This document shows positions 25,716-34,091 of a stretch of DNA of 58,661 nt, piece after piece. Numbering within the stretch: the first letter of the stretch is position 1; every line of letters begins with the position of its first letter. The notes below the pieces were generated by a model that was not told the origin of the DNA, did no database searches, and was given only the letters and a program-made list of their open reading frames with translations. The position numbers were made by a program, and so were the translations under genes. This DNA comes from Dyella silvae (lineage in GTDB: Bacteria; Pseudomonadota; Gammaproteobacteria; Xanthomonadales; Rhodanobacteraceae): the NCBI RefSeq assembly GCF_026421305.1, contig NZ_JAPJBQ010000014.1, forward strand, positions 1-58,661. Reading direction: 5' to 3'.

Positions 25716-26261
25716 TTAGGGTGCCTGTTCCAGCAACTGGCGAACCTGCGACTCGGTTTCATCGTAGTTGCCTTCGCCAAAATGGCTGTATACCAGACGG
25801 CCGTTGCGATCGATCAGATAGATGGCCGGCCAGTATTGGTTACGGTAGGCATTCCAGATGCGGTAATCATTATCCACCGCCACCGGCCAGTCGATCTGGA
25901 ACTGGCGCATGGCCTTCTGCAGGCTGGCCACGTCCCGCTCTTCGTCATACTCCGGCGTGTGCACGCCTACCACCACCAGCCCATCCTTGGCGTACTTGTC
26001 ATACAGCGCCTTGGTATGCGGCAGCACGTGGATGCAGTTGATGCACTCCCGCGCCCAGAACTCGACCAGCACCACCTTGCCGTGCAGGCCGTCGATCGTC
26101 AGAGGTGGCGAATTGAGCCAACGGGTGGCACCGGCGAGGTGAGGTGCCGGCGCTGGCGTCGTCACCTCCTTGGCGTTAACCCCGCTCCAGGCGCCCGGCC
26201 AGGAAGCCGCCAGCGCGCCAGCTATGACGACCGCAGCCGCCATCGTCCGCAAAGAAATCAT
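25716..26261 (-). CDS. Exported TlpA/redoxin-type thioredoxin-fold protein
   Basis: The start at 26261 gives 181 residues; a longer open frame upstream has no signal peptide or coding character. The signal peptide (MISLRTMAAAVVIAGALAA) precedes a redoxin domain with a CxxC motif in WARECINCIHVLP (C73 and C76), LVVVGVHTPEYDEERD and a cis-Pro segment QYWPAIYLIDRNG. It resembles the periplasmic C-terminal domain of DipZ-type proteins. It probably reduces or isomerises disulfides in the periplasm. It leads the operon with the two-component genes. Confidence 0.88.
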   Translation of the reverse strand: MISLRTMAAAVVIAGALAASWPGAWSGVNAKEVTTPAPAPHLAGATRWLNSPPLTIDGLHGKVVLVEFWARECINCIHVLPHTKALYDKYAKDGLVVVGVHTPEYDEERDVASLQKAMRQFQIDWPVAVDNDYRIWNAYRNQYWPAIYLIDRNGRLVYSHFGEGNYDETESQVRQLLEQAP

Positions 26262-26360
26262 GGTTCTTGCCTCGTGAGATAGGGGCGGTACCACAACGCA
26301 CCGCACTGAAGTGTATGAAGCGCTCCTCACTTGTCCCGGGCGTGTCCGCGCCATCGGCTT

Positions 26361-26380
26361 TTTGTATCTGTTTGTACAAA
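26361..26380. promoter_or_regulatory. Candidate OmpR-family operator, 10-bp direct repeats
   Basis: TTTGTATCTG is followed directly by TTTGTACAAA, two half-sites one helical turn apart. This is the arrangement recognised by OmpR/PhoB-type regulators. The assignment to the regulator at 24946-25686 is inferred from position. Confidence 0.5.
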
Positions 26381-26416
26381 CGCCATGCCCCCCGCTGGCG
26401 ACGGTGGATGGGTGTC

Positions 26417-26436
26417 TTTGTATCGGAACGTATCCC
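26417..26436. promoter_or_regulatory. Second candidate OmpR-family operator
   Basis: TTTGTATCGG followed by AACGTATCCC repeats GTATC with a 10-bp period. It shares the TTTGTATC core with the site at 26361, which suggests that one protein binds both. Confidence 0.5.
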
Positions 26437-26575
26437 ACCCCGCCATCTACACATTGCGATGCCTTTTGATGCCTGCGGCGACACACACGGGATACGCCAC
26501 GACGGTTTCCTATGCACACCGGCCAGCACCTCGTCACCGCATCGGTACGAATGGCCCAACTCAGAGGAAACCACC

Positions 26576-26995
26576 ATGTCTCAGAACAACACCATTCTCT
26601 ACACGGGCAAGACCCACACCACCGGCGGCCGCAACGGCGCATCGCGCAGCAGCGACAACCGCCTGGACATCAAGCTCTCTGTACCGGGCTCCGACGGCGC
26701 CGGCACCAACCCTGAGCAGTTGCTTGCTGCGGGCTGGTCTGCCTGCTTCATCGGCGCCATGCAGAAGGCGGCCCAGGCCGTGGGCGCCCGCTTCCCGGCC
26801 GATGCCTCCGTCGATACAGAAATCGATCTGGGCAATACGCCGGAGAAGGGCTACTTCCTCCAGGCCCGTCTCAACGTGAGCCTGCCCGGACTGGATCGCG
26901 CCGTGGCCGAGACGCTGGTCGATCTCGCCCATAAGACCTGCCCCTACTCCAAGGCGACGCGCGGAAACATCGACGTTGTCATCACCGTTGTCTGA
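26576..26995 (+). CDS. Ohr-family organic hydroperoxide resistance protein
   Basis: The ATG at 26576 follows AGAGGAAACC (139 residues). It starts NTILYTGKTHTTGGRNG, with the conserved Arg at position 19. The two redox cysteines are C57 in AGWSACFIGAM and C122 in HKTCPYSKAT, at the positions used by Ohr to reduce organic hydroperoxides through lipoylated partners. Ohr genes are normally next to ohrR; here none is seen, and the gene instead lies 42 bp ahead of the bufferin precursor, so it probably belongs to the same stress response. Confidence 0.92.
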   Translation: MSQNNTILYTGKTHTTGGRNGASRSSDNRLDIKLSVPGSDGAGTNPEQLLAAGWSACFIGAMQKAAQAVGARFPADASVDTEIDLGNTPEKGYFLQARLNVSLPGLDRAVAETLVDLAHKTCPYSKATRGNIDVVITVV

Positions 26996-27037
26996 GCCGC
27001 GCTCACGACAAGCCCCCACTTATTCGAGGAAACCATC

Positions 27038-27313
27038 ATGAAGAGCACCCGCGCGGCATTGGCCGCCACCTTCGCACTTAGCCTTGCCTGCTTCGCTGCC
27101 GCCGGCCACGCCGAGGACGCCAAGAAGCCCATGGAGAAATGCTATGGCGTTGCACAGGCCGGCAAGAACGATTGCGCCGCCGGCCCGGGCACGACCTGCG
27201 CCGGCACCGCCAAGGCCGACTTCCAGGGCAATGCCTGGGTACTGGTCGACAAGGGCACCTGCACGACCATCAAGACGCCCAAGGGCCACGGCACGCTTGA
27301 GGCCAAGTCGTGA
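27038..27313 (+). CDS. bufA1: BufA1-type bufferin precursor (DUF2282)
   Basis: 91 residues with a signal peptide ([20 protein letters not shown]). The mature peptide has four cysteines, C35, C46, C54 and C75, in the family pattern [20 protein letters not shown]2282 proteins are the precursors of bufferins, ribosomal peptides whose cysteines are oxidised to metal-binding heterocycles by a DUF692/MNIO enzyme, and which bind copper in the periplasm. AGGAAACC precedes the ATG. The next gene (DoxX) starts inside its stop codon. Confidence 0.92.
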   Translation: MKSTRAALAATFALSLACFAAAGHAEDAKKPMEKCYGVAQAGKNDCAAGPGTTCAGTAKADFQGNAWVLVDKGTCTTIKTPKGHGTLEAKS

Positions 27314-27786
27314 TCACGTCGTCCGAAGCGAGCGCTGCGTCAATTCCGGTGGCGGTCAGACCAGCCACCGGCGGGTTGACTCGCCTGGTTCCGGAATCCC
27401 TGCTACTGCTCGTCGCGCGACTGGGCATCGCGGCAGTGTTCTTCCAGTCGGGCCGCACCAAGGTGGAAGGCTTGCTGACGATCAAATCGTCGACTTACCA
27501 GCTATTCGCCAGTGAGTATGCGTTGCCGCTGATTCCATCGGACATCGCCGCACGTCTGGCCACGGGCGCGGAACACCTCTTTCCCGTGCTGCTGGTACTC
27601 GGGCTGTTCACCCGACTGTCTGCCTTCGCCTTGCTAGGCATGACCACGGTCATCGAGATCTTCGTCTATCCGGATGCATGGCCGACGCACCTGAGCTGGG
27701 CCGGTCTGTTGCTGCCGCTCGTGGTTCGCGGCGGTGGCACGTGGTCTCTCGACTACTTCCGCCGCAACAGGTTGCTGCAGCGCTGA
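27310..27786 (+). CDS. DoxX-family membrane protein of the bufferin operon (BufD-like)
   Basis: A GTG start overlaps the precursor stop by 4 bp (158 residues), which implies translational coupling. Four membrane helices are visible, with the DoxX signature [20 protein letters not shown] in the first and [20 protein letters not shown] in the third. DoxX-type proteins accompany DUF2282/DUF692 genes in many proteobacteria. Their role in maturation or electron transfer is not well defined. Confidence 0.88.
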   Translation: MITSSEASAASIPVAVRPATGGLTRLVPESLLLLVARLGIAAVFFQSGRTKVEGLLTIKSSTYQLFASEYALPLIPSDIAARLATGAEHLFPVLLVLGLFTRLSAFALLGMTTVIEIFVYPDAWPTHLSWAGLLLPLVVRGGGTWSLDYFRRNRLLQR

Positions 27787-27837
27787 CCGCTGCAACGCCC
27801 CACCCTCTCCATCGACATCACCCCATCAGGAAACATC

Positions 27838-28593
27838 ATGCGAAAGCCATTGAGTTTATTGCTGCTCGCGCTGGCATCGACCGCCCCCGCGTTTGCCGCT
27901 GACGCCGTACCCGAAGGCGTCAAGAACATCGTCATCGTCCCCGGCGCCTTCGTCGACGGTTCGGGCTGGCACGTCGTACACGACATCCTTATCCACAAGG
28001 GTTATTCCGTACACGTCGTGCAGCCACGCATCGACACGCTGAGCAACGATGTTGAAGCCGTCGAGCGGCAGCTGCGCAAAGAAAGCGGCCCCACCCTGCT
28101 GGTAGGCAGTGACTACGGCGGCGCCGTGATCACCGAGGCTGGCGTTCGCGACAAGGTGAAAGGCCTCGTCTATGTGGCCGCCGTCGCCCCGAGCAAGGGC
28201 GAAAGCGTCAACATTCTTCTCAACTCCATGCCCGAACCCAGCAACGACATTCAGGCGTCCTGGGATGGCTTCAGCTACGTCAACGAGAAGAATTTTGGCG
28301 CAGACCTCGGCGCTGACCTGACCACCAACCGCACCAACTTCCTGGCCATTTCACAGGTGCCCGGAACGACCGCCGCGCTTGCCGCCGTTACCGAGGCCGC
28401 TGCCTGGAAGAACAAGCCGAGCTGGGCCGTGGTCGCGACCGAAGACCACTTCTACAGCCCCGATCTCCAGCGCTCGATGTATCAGCGTGCCGGTTCCAAA
28501 GTCACCGAGATCAAGGGCAGCCACCTCGTCTACATGTCGCAGCCGGAACAGGTTGCACAAGTGATCGAGAACGCGGCGAAAAGCCTGAAGTAA
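27838..28593 (+). CDS. Exported alpha/beta hydrolase with Asp at the nucleophile position
   Basis: 251 residues with a signal peptide (PLSLLLLALASTAPAFAA). The fold markers are NIVIVPGAFVDGSGW (oxyanion), the elbow LLVGSDYGGAVITEAG, D203 in VVATEDHFYSP and H229 in IKGSHLVYMSQP. Close relatives have G-H-S-Y-G-G at the elbow. Here G90-S91-D92-Y93-G94-G95 puts aspartate where the serine nucleophile normally is, as in dehalogenases and epoxide hydrolases. Its place between two bufferin precursors is unusual; a role in the metal or oxidant response is inferred only from context. Confidence 0.85.
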   Translation: MRKPLSLLLLALASTAPAFAADAVPEGVKNIVIVPGAFVDGSGWHVVHDILIHKGYSVHVVQPRIDTLSNDVEAVERQLRKESGPTLLVGSDYGGAVITEAGVRDKVKGLVYVAAVAPSKGESVNILLNSMPEPSNDIQASWDGFSYVNEKNFGADLGADLTTNRTNFLAISQVPGTTAALAAVTEAAAWKNKPSWAVVATEDHFYSPDLQRSMYQRAGSKVTEIKGSHLVYMSQPEQVAQVIENAAKSLK

Positions 28594-28650
28594 CGCCGCA
28601 CCATTCCACCCCGTTCAAACCAAAACCCCACACGTACAGGAAAACCACTC

Positions 28651-28935
28651 ATGACCACTATCGCCACCAAGTCCCGCAGCAGCTTCGCCGCCGCAGCCGC
28701 CGTCGTTGCCCTCGCTCTCGCCTCGCTCAACGGCGCTGCGCACGCCGCCGACCAGTCGACGCAGAAAGAACAGGTGACCCGCTGCTATGGCGTCAACACC
28801 TGCAAGGGCGAAAGCCTCTGCGCGACCGCCAAGCACGACTGCAAGGGCCTCAATGATTGCAAGGGCCAGGGCGTCGTCGTCAAGACGCCGAGCGCCTGCG
28901 TCGCCGCCGGCGGCACGCTGACCGAGCCGAAGTGA
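28651..28935 (+). CDS. bufA2: BufA2-type bufferin precursor
   Basis: 94 residues with a signal peptide (SFAAAAAVVALALASLNGAAHAA). The mature peptide has six cysteines (45, 51, 57, 64, 70, 83) in repeats such as RCYGVNTCKGES, HDCKG and NDCKGQG, the pattern of BufA2 precursors. It follows the hydrolase gene by 57 bp and precedes the maturase by 61 bp, the usual order precursor - MNIO enzyme - partner. Together with BufA1 the operon has two different substrates for one maturase. Confidence 0.92.
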   Translation: MTTIATKSRSSFAAAAAVVALALASLNGAAHAADQSTQKEQVTRCYGVNTCKGESLCATAKHDCKGLNDCKGQGVVVKTPSACVAAGGTLTEPK

Positions 28936-28996
28936 TCGCCTGGCTGGACCCGCACCGTGCGGGTCCAGCGCCATTCCCTTGCCCAGGAGTACCGCC

Positions 28997-29842
28997 ATGT
29001 CCGTCTCGCTCCCCACTTTTTCCGGTTATGGGCTCGGCCTGCGCCGAGAGCATTACCGCGACTTTCTTGAAACCGATGTGCCTGTCGATTTCGTGGAAGT
29101 GATCTCCGAGAACTTCATGGTCGATGGCGGCCAGCCCCTGGATATTTTGCGCCGCGTGCGCGAGCGCCATCCGGTCGCGCTTCACGGCGTGTCGATGTCC
29201 ATTGGCTCGGCGGATGGATTGAAGCCGGCGTATCTGCGCCGCCTCCGCACGCTGGTCGATCGCATCGACCCCTTGTTTGTATCGGACCATCTGAGCTGGT
29301 CGCGCTTCGCACACTTCAATTCGCACGACCTGCTGCCCCTGCCCTACACCGAGGAAACGCTGGTCGTCGTCTGCCGCAACATTCAGGCCGCTCAGGAGGC
29401 CATCGGCAGGCCGATGCTGTTTGAGAATCCGTCGAGTTACGTCACCTTCTCCGCGTCCACCATGACGGAGTGGGAGTTCCTCAACGAAATGACCCGGCGC
29501 ACGGGCTGCGGCCTGTTGCTCGACATCAACAATATTTTCGTCAGCGCCCAAAACCATGGTTGGGACGCGGACGCCTACTTGCGCGGCATCCCCTCTGAGC
29601 GCGTGCGCCAGATCCACCTCGCAGGCCACGCCAAGGGCGAAGACATGCTGATCGACACGCATGACCAGCCGGTGGGCATGGACGTGTGGGCGCTGTATGC
29701 AAAGGCCGCGTCCATGCTTGGCCCCGTAGCCACCATGATCGAACGCGACGATGCCATTCCGCCGCTTTCCGACTTGCTGGACGAACTCAACATTGCCCGC
29801 CAGCTACGGCAACGCAATTACCCGCTGCAGGAGGCCGCATGA
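28997..29842 (+). CDS. bufB: MNIO-family bufferin maturase (DUF692, BufB)
   Basis: The ATG at 28997 follows AGGAG by 7 nt (281 residues). It has a TIM-barrel-like sequence with the family's metal ligands: H63 in LHGVSMSIG, H98 in VSDHLSW, E143 in LFENPSSY, D176/N178 in DINNI, H207/H211 in QIHLAGHAKG, D220/H222 in DTHDQPV and E249 in IERD. MNIO enzymes use iron to oxidise cysteines of the precursor peptide. The stop overlaps the next start by 4 bp. Confidence 0.94.
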   Translation: MSVSLPTFSGYGLGLRREHYRDFLETDVPVDFVEVISENFMVDGGQPLDILRRVRERHPVALHGVSMSIGSADGLKPAYLRRLRTLVDRIDPLFVSDHLSWSRFAHFNSHDLLPLPYTEETLVVVCRNIQAAQEAIGRPMLFENPSSYVTFSASTMTEWEFLNEMTRRTGCGLLLDINNIFVSAQNHGWDADAYLRGIPSERVRQIHLAGHAKGEDMLIDTHDQPVGMDVWALYAKAASMLGPVATMIERDDAIPPLSDLLDELNIARQLRQRNYPLQEAA

Positions 29843-30594
29843 TGCTCGCCGACATGCAACGGGATTTTCAGCAGTGGCTGGTCAACGCAGATGACGGCGC
29901 GCCGCTTCAACGCCAACTCGCCTCATCGCTGGGGCTTGCGGCTTACCAGAACAACTATCGCTCCCAACTGGTGAGCGTGCTCAGGGCCAGCTACCCACAG
30001 CTTCTGAGCAGGATGGGTGATGAAGCCTTTCTTTCGGCCGCTGTCCATCACATAGACCATCATCCGCCGTCGTCTTGGACATTGGACGACTATGGCATGG
30101 ACTTCCGCCAGACCCTGCGCGTCATGTACCCGCACAACCCGGATCTCGAAGAACTGGCCTGGATCGAATGGGCCCTTTCGGAATCCTTCGTGGCGCCGGA
30201 CGCGACCGGCATCGCCATCCATGAACTTGGCGACGTCGACTGGGACCATGCGCGTCTTCGCCTCACACCAAGCTTTCGCCAGCAACTGATCACCACCAAC
30301 GTCGTCGACGTATGGTCAGCGTTGCAGGAACAGGATGAGCCTGTGGAAGCGGAGATGCTTGATGCACAGGCCGGCGTGATTGTCTGGCGCCGCGCGTTTT
30401 CATCACTCCTGCGGAAGGCCGACCCGATCGAACACCTTGCCTTGCTGTCGCTACTTTACGATGGCAGCTTCAACGCCATGTGCGATGTCGTCGTGGAACA
30501 CCTTGGTGAAACGGATGGCGTTTCCCGTGCCGGCAGCTTGCTGGCTGACTGGATCAACTCTGGCATCGTGGTAGCGGTGGACGTCGGTGATTGA
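29839..30594 (+). CDS. bufC: HvfC/BufC-type partner protein (DUF2063)
   Basis: The ATG at 29839 overlaps the BufB stop (251 residues). The N-terminal DUF2063 domain begins LADMQRDFQQWLVNAD and contains LAAYQNNYRSQLVSVLRASY and VHHIDHHPPSSWTLDDYG. In DUF692 systems this protein binds the precursor and presents it to the enzyme. The C-terminal ~150 residues are helical. Its last 41 bp overlap, tail to tail, the MFS gene on the other strand. Confidence 0.93.
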   Translation: MMLADMQRDFQQWLVNADDGAPLQRQLASSLGLAAYQNNYRSQLVSVLRASYPQLLSRMGDEAFLSAAVHHIDHHPPSSWTLDDYGMDFRQTLRVMYPHNPDLEELAWIEWALSESFVAPDATGIAIHELGDVDWDHARLRLTPSFRQQLITTNVVDVWSALQEQDEPVEAEMLDAQAGVIVWRRAFSSLLRKADPIEHLALLSLLYDGSFNAMCDVVVEHLGETDGVSRAGSLLADWINSGIVVAVDVGD

Positions 30595-31822
30595 GCCACG
30601 CGCACAGCATCAATAAACCTGCCGTTACAAGGAACACGGCATGCAAGCCCACCCAGGCACCGATTAGCCCGCCGATCAGCGGCCCTATCACTTGCCCGGC
30701 AAATTGCGCTGATTGCAGGTAGCCCAAGGCCTTTCCGGCCTTACTTTCGTCCACTACGTGTCGCAAGCGCTTGGTCACCGCAGGGAGCAGGCCGGCCATG
30801 GTCACCCCCATCAGCCCGCGCAACAGCGCGAGCTGCCACCATTGGGAGACGAAGGCTTGTGGAAGCATCATGGCGGCGGTCGCCAACAGGCTGCCGACGA
30901 TCACCTTGTTACTGCCGATGCGATCGGCAAGCGCGCCTATACGCGCCGCCGTCAGCATGCTGCCGAAAGCGGAGATCGCCATGACCAGTCCTGCCACGCG
31001 TGCAAGGCGATCTCGGGGCACGCCAAGCTCGCCTATGTAGACCGTGATGATGGGCTCGATGGACATGTTCGCCAACAGCACCATCATCGCCGTGACCAGT
31101 AGCGTCAGCAGCAAGCCGCGATCGACTGATGCTGGCGCGCTGCCCGAGAAGGCATGCGTCTTGAAATCCAGGGTGGGGTCGAAATCCTCCCGGACGAACA
31201 GAATGGTGACTATCGCCGCCACGGCGATGACCGCGCCACCTGCGAAGAACGATCCGCGGATGCCGATGAGCCCCGGAAGAAAACCACCGACCAACGGCCC
31301 AATAAGCGCCCCTGAAAGTGCGCCGATGGACAAGACACCCAGGGCCCAGCCGGATTTCTCGCGCGGCACTTGCGTGCCAATCATGACGGTTGCGGCCGAA
31401 GCGTAACCACCCACCAGGCCTGCCACCAGCCGCAGCAACACAAGTTCGATCACGCTGTGCGCCGTGCCGATGAGCGACATCATCACCGCCATACCTATTG
31501 CCGCGCGCACCAACATGGGCTTTCGCCCGTACTTATCCGCCAAATGTCCCCATAGCGGTGAGGTAACGGCTGTACCAAGAAACGTCGCGCCGAACGCGAT
31601 ACCAGACCATTGCACGATAGCCGAGCTTGAACTGACGCCCAGTTGTTCCACATAGAGCGGCAGGAACGGCAACAACAGGGTCAGGCTCACCGCGGTGCTG
31701 AAGGACCCGAACACGCTGATCGCAAGGTTGCGCTTCCAGTACAAGGCATTGCGTTCTACGTAATCGGGGCGATCGTTCGCCCGGTTACTGGCATACGACT
31801 GCACGTTCACTGTCGCTGACAT
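30554..31822 (-). CDS. MFS drug-resistance-type transporter
   Basis: 422 residues with twelve predicted helices. The motif-A loop is GHLADKYGRKPMLVRAAIG between helices 2 and 3, and a second copy (GALADRIGSNKVIVGS) lies between helices 8 and 9. GALSGALIGPLVGG is a motif-C-like antiporter sequence. It resembles multidrug or tetracycline-type proton antiporters. The substrate is unknown. The neighbouring tautomerase, SDR and LysR genes share its strand and may be co-transcribed. Confidence 0.85.
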   Translation of the reverse strand: MSATVNVQSYASNRANDRPDYVERNALYWKRNLAISVFGSFSTAVSLTLLLPFLPLYVEQLGVSSSSAIVQWSGIAFGATFLGTAVTSPLWGHLADKYGRKPMLVRAAIGMAVMMSLIGTAHSVIELVLLRLVAGLVGGYASAATVMIGTQVPREKSGWALGVLSIGALSGALIGPLVGGFLPGLIGIRGSFFAGGAVIAVAAIVTILFVREDFDPTLDFKTHAFSGSAPASVDRGLLLTLLVTAMMVLLANMSIEPIITVYIGELGVPRDRLARVAGLVMAISAFGSMLTAARIGALADRIGSNKVIVGSLLATAAMMLPQAFVSQWWQLALLRGLMGVTMAGLLPAVTKRLRHVVDESKAGKALGYLQSAQFAGQVIGPLIGGLIGAWVGLHAVFLVTAGLLMLCAWLNHRRPPLPRCQS

Positions 31823-31932
31823 TTCTGCTACTCCAGGCGCGAACTACCCCGCCGATACCTCTGCAGGCGGCGTCGATGCTCGCGGTGTTATGAGGTTGGC
31901 GGTTACATGGCATCGCCACGCAACCGAACCCG

Positions 31933-32166
31933 CTACTTTTGACTCGATCGCTGTTTGCGCAGTTCGGGGACAGGCAGACCACCCCACCCCCAGTTCTCCA
32001 ACTCCACTTCTTCAATGACGACGAACGTGGAGTCCAGCGGCTTGTGCAATACGTCGAGCAGCAGCTGGCTGACACCCTTGATCAGGGCGGCTTTTTCCTC
32101 AGCGGTGGCCGCACTGCGCCCCGGCCCCGATCCTTCACGGGTGATCTGGATGTTGACGATAGGCAT
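31933..32166 (-). CDS. 4-oxalocrotonate tautomerase-family protein
   Basis: 77 residues starting MPIVNIQITREG, so the catalytic Pro1 is present after Met removal. VIEEVELENWGWGG is the typical second half of small tautomerases. The tail (GLPVPELRKQRSSQK) is a little longer than in 4-OT itself. It probably isomerises a keto-enol compound. It lies between an MFS gene and an SDR gene on the same strand. Confidence 0.85.
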   Translation of the reverse strand: MPIVNIQITREGSGPGRSAATAEEKAALIKGVSQLLLDVLHKPLDSTFVVIEEVELENWGWGGLPVPELRKQRSSQK

Positions 32167-32183
32167 GACGTTCTCCTCGAAGG

Positions 32184-32211
32184 AATGGGGTGAGCAAGAC
32201 GCTCACCCCAT
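32184..32211. terminator. Stem-loop between SDR and tautomerase genes
   Basis: Arms AATGGGGTGAGC and GCTCACCCCATT with an AAGAC loop form a perfect 12-bp stem 7 bp past the SDR stop. On the minus strand no T-run follows, so it may be a processing or stabilising hairpin rather than a full terminator. Confidence 0.6.
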
Positions 32212-32217
32212 TTCGTT

Positions 32218-32928
32218 TTAGTGGCCGGCGCTCTGGCCGCCGTCGACGTGCAGGATTTCGCCCGTCACGAACCCGGCGCCATCGAGATAAAGCACGGCGT
32301 CCACGATGTCGGAGATGTCGCCCATGCGACCCACCGGATGCAGCCCCGCCAGCGCACCATGCGTTTCCGGTGCATGCATCGGCGTCTTGATCACGCCCGG
32401 TGCGACTGCGTTGACGCGCACACCACGCTTGGCGTACTCGATGGCCAGCGACTTGGTAGCCGCATTCAGGCCACCCTTGGTGAGCGAGGCTAACACCGAC
32501 GGCACACCATCGATCGCGTGATCGACCAGGCTGGTGGTGACACTGACGACGTGGCCGCTGCCCTGCTTTTCCATCTCCGCGATGGCGAGCTGGGTGATGT
32601 TGAAGAAGCCGGCGACATTCACCGAAAGGTTATTGGCGTAGTCTTCCGCGGTGTAAGCTGTGAAGGGCTTGGCCATGAAGATGCCGGCGTTGTTGACCAG
32701 CGTGTCGATACGGCCGAAGCGCGAAAGGGCTTCCTTGATGATGCGCTCTGCCACGGCGCGCTCTGCGATGTCGCCCGGTACGGTCAACACGTCGGGATCG
32801 CTGGACGCTTTGATGGAACGGGAGTTGGCGACAACGCGATAGTTACGGTCACGGAAGGCCTTTACCAGGCCTGCGCCGATACCCTGGGATGCGCCGGTAA
32901 TGATGGCGACTTTCTGCTGGTTGCTCAT
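32218..32928 (-). CDS. SDR-family oxidoreductase lacking the catalytic Tyr
   Basis: 236 residues. The nucleotide motif IITGASQGIGAGLVKAF and NNAG (VNNAGIFMAKPF) are intact, and the C-terminal VNAVAPGVIKTPM is classical. Where SDRs carry YxxxK, this protein reads VPSVLASLTKGGLNA, so the lysine is present but the tyrosine is replaced (A-S-L-T-K). I recall a subfamily with this ASLTKGG segment, so the change is probably ancestral rather than a mutation. The activity is therefore uncertain. Upstream lies a LysR gene on the same strand. Confidence 0.85.
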   Translation of the reverse strand: MSNQQKVAIITGASQGIGAGLVKAFRDRNYRVVANSRSIKASSDPDVLTVPGDIAERAVAERIIKEALSRFGRIDTLVNNAGIFMAKPFTAYTAEDYANNLSVNVAGFFNITQLAIAEMEKQGSGHVVSVTTSLVDHAIDGVPSVLASLTKGGLNAATKSLAIEYAKRGVRVNAVAPGVIKTPMHAPETHGALAGLHPVGRMGDISDIVDAVLYLDGAGFVTGEILHVDGGQSAGH

Positions 32929-33032
32929 GATCTGTCTCGCTCTTGATTGGAAGGTGGTTCAGCGTGTGCTGATCGGGCCTGTGGCGCCGACACCTCCAAT
33001 TTAGGAGCGCAAGACAGCTGTGCGAATCCACG

Positions 33033-34004
33033 CTATCCGGCAGACATTCTTCCGCGGCGCGGAAGAATCGGCTTATCCGGCGGTGTTTCCGCCTCCTTCG
33101 CAAGGGCGGCAAAACGCGCGCGCAAACGCGGCACCGCAAAGTCGACAAAGGCGCGCACCTTGGGCACGGCCAACCGGCCATAGGGCGTCACGATATTCAC
33201 TGGCAGAGGCGCCGGTTCCGCGTCAGGAAGAACGATTTGCAGCAAGCCCTGTTTGATTTCGGGTGCTACGTGGTAAGCGAGCAGTCGCGTCACGCCGTGG
33301 CCGTCCACCGCCGAAGCAATGGCGCCGCGCACGTTGTTCACCACGAGTCGCGGCGTGAACGGCACCGAACGAGGCACAGAGGAACCGTCCAATGGAGGAA
33401 AAGTCCACGAATCCTGTCCCAGATGCGCCATGGCGATGATCTGGTGTTTGCCAAGATCCGCGGGTTCTTTGATGCGCGGATGGGTGGCGAGATAGCGCGG
33501 CGACGCCACCAGGACGCGCCGCGATTCGCCGATGCGATGCGCAACGAGCGTCGAATCCGCCAGCGGCGTCACGCGCAAGGCCAGATCCATGCCTTCATCG
33601 ATCAGGTTGACCGGCCGCTCCAACAAATAGAGCCGCACGTTCACCGTGGGATAGTCGTCCATGAAAGCATCCACGATGGGACGCAGGATCTCCACGCCCA
33701 CAAACATGGTCGAGGTGATAGTCAGCGTGCCGCGCGGCACGGAGCGCTCGCCCGCTGCGTTGCGATCAGCCTCTTCCAGATCCGCCAGCACCTTGCGACA
33801 GGCAGCGGCGTAACGTTCGCCCGCTTCGCTCAGCTTGAGGGATCGCGTGGTCCGGTGCAGCAGCGGCACCCCGACATGCGCTTCAAGATAGGCGACCGCG
33901 CGGCTCACGGCGGCAGCGGAGCGCCCCGTCTTGCGACTGGCACCAGCCAGACTCCCTTCGTCCAATGCCGCGACGAAAACCTTCATGGCATCCAGGCGAT
34001 CCAT
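33033..34004 (-). CDS. LysR-family transcriptional regulator
   Basis: 323 residues. The N-terminal winged HTH (MDRLDAMKVFVAALDEGSLA ... AAAVSRAVAYLEAHVGVPLL) is followed by a substrate-binding domain from ~90 (GTLTITSTMFVGVEILRPIV). It is of the type found beside oxidoreductase genes. It lies 104 bp upstream of the SDR and in the same direction, which is less usual than the divergent layout; it may still control the SDR-tautomerase-MFS group. Confidence 0.9.
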   Translation of the reverse strand: MDRLDAMKVFVAALDEGSLAGASRKTGRSAAAVSRAVAYLEAHVGVPLLHRTTRSLKLSEAGERYAAACRKVLADLEEADRNAAGERSVPRGTLTITSTMFVGVEILRPIVDAFMDDYPTVNVRLYLLERPVNLIDEGMDLALRVTPLADSTLVAHRIGESRRVLVASPRYLATHPRIKEPADLGKHQIIAMAHLGQDSWTFPPLDGSSVPRSVPFTPRLVVNNVRGAIASAVDGHGVTRLLAYHVAPEIKQGLLQIVLPDAEPAPLPVNIVTPYGRLAVPKVRAFVDFAVPRLRARFAALAKEAETPPDKPILPRRGRMSAG

Positions 34005-34091
34005 AACGCAAGCCTCAGCGGTCAGGGTGCGAAACCGGCACCTGCGACAAGTGTCCTACACTTTGCATGCGTCATGGTGTCGTCGACGGCG

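Larger units (their letters stand above)
26262..26575. other. Divergent intergenic region between thioredoxin-TCS and Ohr-bufferin operons
   Basis: 314 bp with no gene. It contains the two candidate OmpR-type sites given separately and a perfect 12-bp palindrome GTTTGTACAAAC at 26370-26381 that overlaps the first one. Confidence 0.6.
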
